Notes under the pieces: model-generated | What the model was told of the DNA's origin: nothing | Seen by the model: only the letters and a program-made list of their open reading frames with translations | Database searches by the model: none | Made by a program: the position numbers and the translations under genes | Part shown: positions 57,318 to 64,000 of the stretch, piece after piece | Position numbering within the stretch: the stretch's first letter is position 1 | How the letters are laid out: every line of letters begins with the position of its first letter | Origin: Tachypleus tridentatus | Lineage: Eukaryota > Arthropoda > Merostomata > Xiphosura > Limulidae | Assembly (NCBI RefSeq): GCF_004210375.1 | Contig: NC_134834.1 | Location: forward strand, 90,834,170-90,898,169 | Length of the DNA: 64,000 nucleotides | Direction: 5' to 3'

Positions 57318-58049
57318 GCATCAATTTTTGTGAGTTTCCTGCAGTCTATATTATCAGTAAATATCTATATATCTTTCTTAAAATAAGAGCGCTTTAAACT
57401 TGAAAAAATCTAGCAAACAAAAAACCCAAAATTTCTGGAAACGGTTAATCAAAGTTACAAGATTTCATCATACATTATGCAGAAAAAAGCAGTAGACTAT
57501 ATGCTACAACGTACCACTAAATCTGCTGATAATATATTGGATTTATTCTTTTTCACATAATTTCTGTAGCAGTGGGCGTTTCCTGTCACCTACGAGTTTA
57601 TTTTGTTTAGTTTTTTAAATTTTGATCAACATTAGCGACCCAGTAAAATCATAAATACTGAAAAATCCATCCACGACTGTCAAGATATCCACAGAATTGA
57701 TTGTCAAATCGAAGTTTACTAGTTGATTATAAAGGTTGTTCACTACGTCATTGTTTTTCCTAGAACTGTTCGATTTAATTTTAGACAAAAAAATTGTGTA
57801 TAACGACCTGTAATACGTGTAAAACATGTATAATTTTACAAAGAAAAAAATTAGCAGTCGTATCCCACATGGTATTTCCCTTATTAATACTGTCTGCTCT
57901 AAATTTAAACATAACGAAAATCACCAAAAAAGCAAGTTAAACTTCTAAAGTGATACCGATAAATGTTCGCGATGTGAGTCCTTTTTCAATGTTACACTAA
58001 CATGTGTTGCATCCACTGAGACACAGTCGTGGAACATATTATGTTATAT

Positions 58050-58194
58050 TTGTTCCCCAGTGGCTCAGCGGTATGTCTGCGGACTTACAACGCTAAAAAC
58101 TGGGTTTCGATACCAGTGGTGGGCAGAGCACAGATAGCCCATTGAGTAGCTTTGTGCATAATTTAAAACAACAACAAGCAACAAATGTTATATC
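58050..58194 (+). repeat. SINE2 copy with short target-site duplication
   Basis: CCCCAGTGGCTCAGCGGTAT, GGGTTTCGATACCAG, GGGCAGAGCACAGATAGCC and a tail of CAACAACAAGC type. ATGTTATAT flanks it at 58041-58049 and 58195-58203. One of the best-preserved copies. Confidence 0.94.
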
Positions 58195-58916
58195 ACTTTC
58201 GTCGTGCTTTATAGTTTGAAAATTTCAAAGCAATACAATTGGCTGAAAAACACTTAAAATTACAGTTAGAGTTCTACTGAATGGGAGAGGGCGTTGCTTA
58301 TTGGATAAGAAAGTCTCAACATTACTTTTATCTAACAATAAAATCTTAAAGAATGTTTTTCTTTGTTAAAACGGTTTATTTTCAGTTTTTTGTTCCCTAT
58401 AAAGAACAATTTTTGCCGAAGGTCACTACGTTGATTTAAGCAGCTTTATGTGCAGAGCAGATGTTCATGGATAATCAACTTTATTGGAAAAATCATAAAA
58501 ATTCGAAACATCTGTTAAAGCTTGCTGTGAGCATAAAGACATTACTGTGCTTTGAAATTACTACAAGATGCATATGAAAACCTGCAAAACACATCTAACT
58601 AGTAAGATTAATATGTTAATTAGTCGTTTGCTCTGTGAAGCTTTTGTCTACGTATGTATCATTTAAGCATTCTTAAGAAGTTTAATTGAAAATAACAGAA
58701 CACAGAAAGATTATATAAAGAACTGCTACTTTAGATACACTTTATAAAAGGCGGCTTCTGATATACTAAAATCACTTATCTCAACACAGAAAAGTTGATA
58801 AGCACGCATATCTTTTATCGCATGTAAAAACAAACTTATTTTTGAAGAAATGGCTGACAAATGATTTTCTACGTTTACATGAAAAACAATGGGCATTATT
58901 ATGTTACGAAGAAACC

Positions 58917-59050
58917 CACTCTTCGTTGGCAAGATAGTAGCCCAAGAGTTGTTGGTAAGTGGTATTAACTAGCTTCCTTCCCTCTGGTTTATTCCTTCAA
59001 AACTAGGTCCAACTAGCGTAGATAGCCCTCGAGCAAATTTGGCGACATTT
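58917..59050 (+). repeat. SINE1 remnant
   Basis: Only the central body survives: CACTCTTCGTTGGC, AGTAGCCCAAGAGTTG, CTTCCTTCCCTCTGG, AGCGTAGATAGCCCTCGAG. The oldest-looking copy in the window. Confidence 0.85.
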
Positions 59051-59409
59051 AACAGATGGACAATCTAAGACCTCGAAGATTAATCAACTGTGCGTATAAC
59101 ACCCAACACAAGCTGAATAACACTGTTGTAGGTAATACAATTATACATAATTATCAAGAAAAATATAAAAATACGTGGAAAATAAAGATAGTTGAATTTT
59201 GTTTGATATTGTTAAATAACATACCTATTTGTTAAAGCATGCTTGTTGGTACCATCATTCATAAATCAATAATATCACTCTATTCTAACGACTCTATTTT
59301 ATGGCACTACTTATACAGCTATGATTGTTTTAATTCTATCAGTTTCTGAAACTTTATTTCTAGCACGCTAAGACCTTTATAAAATAATTTTCTTACTTAT
59401 CTATATACA

Positions 59410-59430
59410 AATATATATATATATATATAT
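59410..59430. repeat. TA microsatellite
   Basis: About ten AT units between ACAA and TTTATTGG. Confidence 0.9.
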
Positions 59431-59620
59431 TTATTGGAGAGAATTATGGAAACGTACAGATAATACATATTGAGGAGTTATGAACCATTAGCAATTGTGG
59501 CTAAATGGCTAGTTTGTCAGTAGTACAATACATTATTGCAGAAAATACGAAATGAATAGAATGAGATACCTAGTTCACTAGCATCTTATGTTTGTGTTAA
59601 CAAACATTGTTCATAATGTT

Positions 59621-59896
59621 TATTTTTTTTGTTTTGGAATTTCGCACAAAGCTACTCGAGGGCTATCTGTGCTAGCCGTCCCTAATTTAGCAGTGTAAGA
59701 CTAGAGGGAAGGCAGCTAGTCATCACCACCCACCGCCAACTCTTGGGCTACTCTTTTACCAACGAATAGTGGGATTGACCGTCACATTATACACCCCCAC
59801 GGCTGGGAGGGCGAGCATGTTTAGCGCGACGCGGGCGCGAACCCGCGACCCTCAGATTACGAGTCGCACGCCTTACGCGCTTGGCCATGCCAGGCC
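59621..59896 (-). repeat. SINE1 copy, young subfamily, with target-site duplication
   Basis: Complete reverse copy. TGTTCATAATGTT lies at 59608-59620 and 59897-59909, 13 bp without mismatch. B box complement shifted to GGGCGCGAACC. Confidence 0.96.
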
Positions 59897-62800
59897 TGTT
59901 CATAATGTTACTATAAGTTCATCAGTCTACAACTGTAAAATACTCATCCAGATAGTCTTGCTCTGTATTATTTTCCAGTCTTCAGTCAAATTGTTTGATT
60001 GGTGTTTCATCTCTCCAGTGTCCTTATAAGCCTATACGGGTTTAATTATATTTATATCAGAACTTCATGTTAGTCAATCACGTAGATGAGCGTTCCATCG
60101 GTTACTTTTTCTTCCCAGCTACCATTTTAACGCATTTGCTACATGTTTGGGATCTTTATTTTACTGGAAGAGGAATCCCCGTCATTAAGTTTTGTTCCAT
60201 CAAATTTTATACATCTCAAAAAGCATTGGCTGAGGTTTACCCTTGTCTTGTATTGGTCTCCCAGCATTTTTCACTCTAAGTGTTGGGCATATTTTGCAAT
60301 ACTGTGTTTCTCTCTTTTATTGAACAAACTATTGTTGAATGTTTGCAAACAATTTAAACTTGAACGTGCATCTTTAACACACTTTATTTCAGCTATGCTA
60401 ACACTACTGTGTGAAGTATGATGAACATTTAAGTCCTTTCATTTGATTACCCACACTTAGCAATGGTTTTGTGCAACTACACATTATTTGAAGACGCTTC
60501 ATACTAATATGTATCTTATGTTCTGGTGGTAACATTTACAACTGTACGTTCAGCTACAACACTGACAAGATTAGTATCGAATTGTTTTATTCCATATGTA
60601 GAGAACGTTCTCACTTACTTCAAATTACTTTTAACGAGCTTGGACTTTCTACCTCGACTGCTACAATTGTCACGAGTAATAGTTTCTTGTACTATCTTCA
60701 GGAGTACCTATTCAGCTGTTAGTGAGACAGAGGCATGAAACTTTTGTTTAATCCATAAGTTTTAATTGCTAAACATCTCTGATGCTGGATATCTTAGAAG
60801 CGATGTGTGCATTCACCATAGTACTGATGAGAATAGTAGGGTTGTCATTACTTTTATTTGCAATATGATTGTATGGCACTGCTTGATTGGTTCGATAACA
60901 GTGTAAATTAATAATGTATGTTTGTACTTGAATCAGTTAATTTTCATAGAATAGAGAGGACAGTCTCATAATATTTTCATTTTATCCTTGTGCTATTCAC
61001 TGCTTCCACAATTATTTCGAATACAATACACATTATAAGTAAACAATTGAATACGTACACACACAGGCACACATATATTTATATATGATTTTTGAGACAG
61101 CTATCATTTTTATACGTTCATGCCTAACATAAACTCTTAAATAACAATATTACAAACCATATAAACTACATGTTAGCAAACTTTTCCATTTGGCCTAAGA
61201 GAAGCAAGGTACAGACAGCTAGTGCCCTCGACAGCAAAGGAAACAAACGAGGCATCTTTGGACAATAAGTTGCAATAAAATTCTATTTGCTTTTTAATTT
61301 ATGTATATATTATAATATTTCTTTCAACATGATAAATTTTAAACTATGTTCATCTTTATGAAATGACACTAGATCATGAGATTCATACTGAAATAATGAT
61401 TGCTATTTTGTTGTTTTTCGCAAATATTTCTGTATTGTTAAATAAGCATCTTGCGAAAAAGAAGGAATTTCATATCTGCATAATACGATCTGATAAGGTA
61501 CAATTTGTTTTCCAATTTTTATCTCATTTGGTAGTTATATTCTGATACTCAATGAAGTTAGTTTTGGTGAAATATAAAGTTTAAAACGAGATACCATCGA
61601 TTCTGTGATTGACAAATAGTGTTAATTTTGTTTAATATTTACCATATTAGAACATTTCTAGCAACTATAACTTATTTCGTATTAATTTAAATCATCAGAG
61701 GTTTATCAGCAAAATTATAAGAGTACTTTATCTTTTGTATCACGTTTCTTTACAAATGGAAATACTCTGTTCATGTTTACATCTCCGTTTATTCGTATTT
61801 ATATATTATCTGAAGTATAAAACAGTAACCATTCTTCAATAAACGTTTTCAATCAACGTATCATGCGCATAGATAAATTGTTAGCTTATGTGTATACATA
61901 ATAACCCTAGTTAGGCCTAGTTTAGTGGCATTTGGGCTGACTTCGAAATGTTGAATGGATACATTCCAGGAAGACACCAACCTAACGTAATAAAAATAAA
62001 ATATCTTTCCAAAGTTTCGGTTTGTTTTAAAAAAAGGTTGTTCTTATACGTGGCCATAAATAAGTAAATAAAAAATCTCAAAGAATTTAATTATATTTTT
62101 TATGGAAAACCTTGAGAACACTCTGAGCCTTTCCTTGTTTATAACGACTTGTAATATTAATGCCGTACATTCTAATGACGTAAGGGAATTACTATGAATT
62201 TCAAGAGGATTATATCACTACCAAAAGTTAGTTAATTTGCTTATCAAATGAGTTCCCTGAATAATGTACAGTTTTCTTTAACACGATACTAGGGTTTTTG
62301 TATAGATTTACTGAGAATTTCAATAATGGTGCATCAAAGCTGTCACTTATTAGTGTAATTGACTTAGCCCTCCAATCCGATACGCTAAGCTAGCCTTGAC
62401 TTCGCGTTCGTAAATGCATGTAGATTAGTCGTTTTTTCTTAGAGGTTTCATTTTCGCAGAAAAAGGAAAGACTATATATAAAACGGTGGAAAAATGTCAA
62501 AACGTAACACTTGACCTGACCACTAGGCGACATTGGTTCTAATAACTATATATCGCATATGATCTTTTATAATTCTTAAAGAAGCATCAGATAAAGTTCG
62601 TGTAAAATATCTCAGTGAGAAAGTAAAGATAACTTATATAAAAGGCTGTAGTAATAAACTTATATTTCTAACTAATAAGATTAACTATAATGTCCCTGAA
62701 ATGGTAAGATAGCAACTCCACATATTATATACTTCCAATGACTGTTTGTTCTACTAAAAGCATATGACATATGTATGTATATGTTTGTGTGTATAAATGT

Positions 62801-63075
62801 ATAAAGAAAATCAATATAACAACAACTTTGTGATTTATTAATATAATTACTTTTGCTAAATCATTATAAAAATAGAACACAAATATATGGTAATACTGAT
62901 TTATAGAATTAAAGTTACAGAAAAAGGCTCGAATATAGGTTATTACCTAACATCATATTTATCTAATTATCTTATTTTTACTTTATTGCATTGTGTTTGA
63001 AACATATAACGTATAACATGTATTCTTTATATTCATCAAACAGTAAATATTAGTGAAACGATGTCACATGTATAA

Positions 63076-63355
63076 GGGCCTGGCATGGCCTAGCGCGTTA
63101 AGGCGTGCGCTTCGTAATCTGAGGGTCGCGGGTTCGCGCCCGAGTCGCGCCAAACATGCTCGCCCTCCCAGCCGTGGGGGCGTTATAATGTGACGGCCAA
63201 TCCCACTTTTCGTTGGTAAAAGAGTAGCCCAAGAGTTGGCGGTGGGTGGTGATGACTAGCTGCCTTCCCTCTAGTCTTACACTGCTAAATTAGGGACGGC
63301 TAGCACAGATAGCCCTCGAGTAACTTTGTGCGAAATTCCAAAACAAACAAACAAA
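63076..63355 (+). repeat. SINE1 copy, young subfamily, with target-site duplication
   Basis: Complete: head GGGCCTGGCATGGCCTAGCG, B box GGTTCGCGCCC, tail CAAAACAAACAAACAAA. TCACATGTATAA at 63064-63075 and 63356-63367. Close to the consensus of the family in this window. Confidence 0.96.
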
Positions 63356-64000
63356 TCACATGTATAAAATTAAAAAGTACCTTCGTCTACTGGGTACGAA
63401 ATACGTGTGTGTGCGTGCATTCCAAAAAGCGCTTATTTATATACATTTTATTCCTTTTGTTTAAAACACCTATATAAAAATTTCCATTTCAACTAACAAG
63501 AGGAGGAAGAAACGTAATTACGAAAGTGATATCGAACTGATGATACTCATAAGTTGATCACGAGTTTAGAGAACTTTTTCAAATAAATGATGCGAGTGCC
63601 AAAACTGTTATCGTTGAGTTCATTAGGCAGCCTGATGAAGAGCTCAACATATAACATTAATCAAACCTTTTTATTCCTTAACTAGAAACGTCGCCGCTAG
63701 AGGGCCAAATAATATTTCAGGGTACGTTCCGTTCGTATTGGTTTTATAATCAAATTTATCAGTAAGAATGTTGCATTTTATGTTCTCGTTTCTTCAGCTG
63801 TGGTGTAAAGTCCAGTGAAATTTAGAGCCTACTTATAATTAATGACCGTTTTAATCAAGAAGTAACGTGGATCATTTATTTCGAAAGCTGACAAACGATT
63901 TCGCTTACAATAGCTCACTGGTGAAGAAATATAATGTTGCTGCATCATCTACTAAACACAAAATATGGAAACATGCGGTGTTAAAATGAAATATGAATGG
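63356..64000. other. Right end of the window, no gene seen
   Basis: Intronic sequence after the last SINE1. The only point of note is CCGCTAGAGGGCC at 63694-63706, a near match to the animal CTCF core. Confidence 0.5.

Larger units (their letters stand above)
52163..64000 (+). other. CA10/11-like intron 2, running off the window
   Basis: AT-rich sequence with six SINE1 copies, two SINE2 copies, part of repeat R3 (53930-53995), a poly-A run and a TA microsatellite. No further exon with the expected carbonic anhydrase-domain motifs could be found. Stretches 52700-53900, 55900-57000, 57350-58000 and 61100-63000 hold nothing recognisable; 60020-60740 is less AT-rich and may be a decayed element. 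Confidence 0.6.

Overview
This window looks like non-coding-rich animal DNA, probably from a chelicerate arthropod and most likely a horseshoe crab. The reasons are AT-rich sequence, short spliced exons with GT-AG junctions separated by kilobase introns, a Jockey-type LINE, and very many tRNA-derived SINEs. The species guess rests on my recollection of the SINE type and was not checked by search. No bacterial or phage feature, CRISPR array, rRNA or functional tRNA gene was seen.

Two host protein-coding genes can be supported, both partial and pointing away from each other. On the minus strand, 18286 to 10385 holds four exons of a CCDC134 orthologue, a secretory-pathway/ER protein. The exons are 18286-18148, 14470-14349, 11500-11416 and 10563-10385, and their phases join without a stop. 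The last, lysine-rich exon was not found. On the plus strand, 38547-38598 and 52115-52162 are the first two coding exons of a carbonic anhydrase-related protein of the CA10/CA11 type. They encode a signal peptide and a Trp-rich segment ending WWTYDGISG, across a 13.5 kb intron; the rest of the gene lies beyond the window.

Layout: 1-5170 is a decayed Jockey-superfamily LINE on the minus strand (gag-like ORF1 with zinc knuckles, APE endonuclease, reverse transcriptase, RNase H), cut by the window start. 5171-10384 is repeat-bearing non-coding DNA with a TA-flanked MITE and a pair of about 370-bp direct repeats. 10385-18286 is the CCDC134-like gene, with an 81-bp x 5 minisatellite in intron 2. 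18287-38546 is the divergent intergenic interval, holding many SINEs, a hAT-like element and a Penelope-like fragment with a hammerhead-like fold. 38547-64000 is the CA10/11-like gene, mostly intron, with SINEs, minisatellites and a roughly 400-bp palindrome built around one SINE.

Repeats dominate. SINE1 (about 270 bp, 25 copies, tRNA-like head, conserved body, AAAC tail) occurs as an older subfamily and a younger one; most of the flank-matched target-site duplications noted here belong to the younger one. SINE2 (about 125 bp, 15 copies or fragments) and SINE3 (two copies, CA-rich tail) are separate tRNA-derived families. The most unusual items are the hammerhead-like fold at 37253-37279, the SINE-centred palindrome at 48024-48420, the SINE1 subfamily split in the B box, and several unnamed dispersed repeat families.
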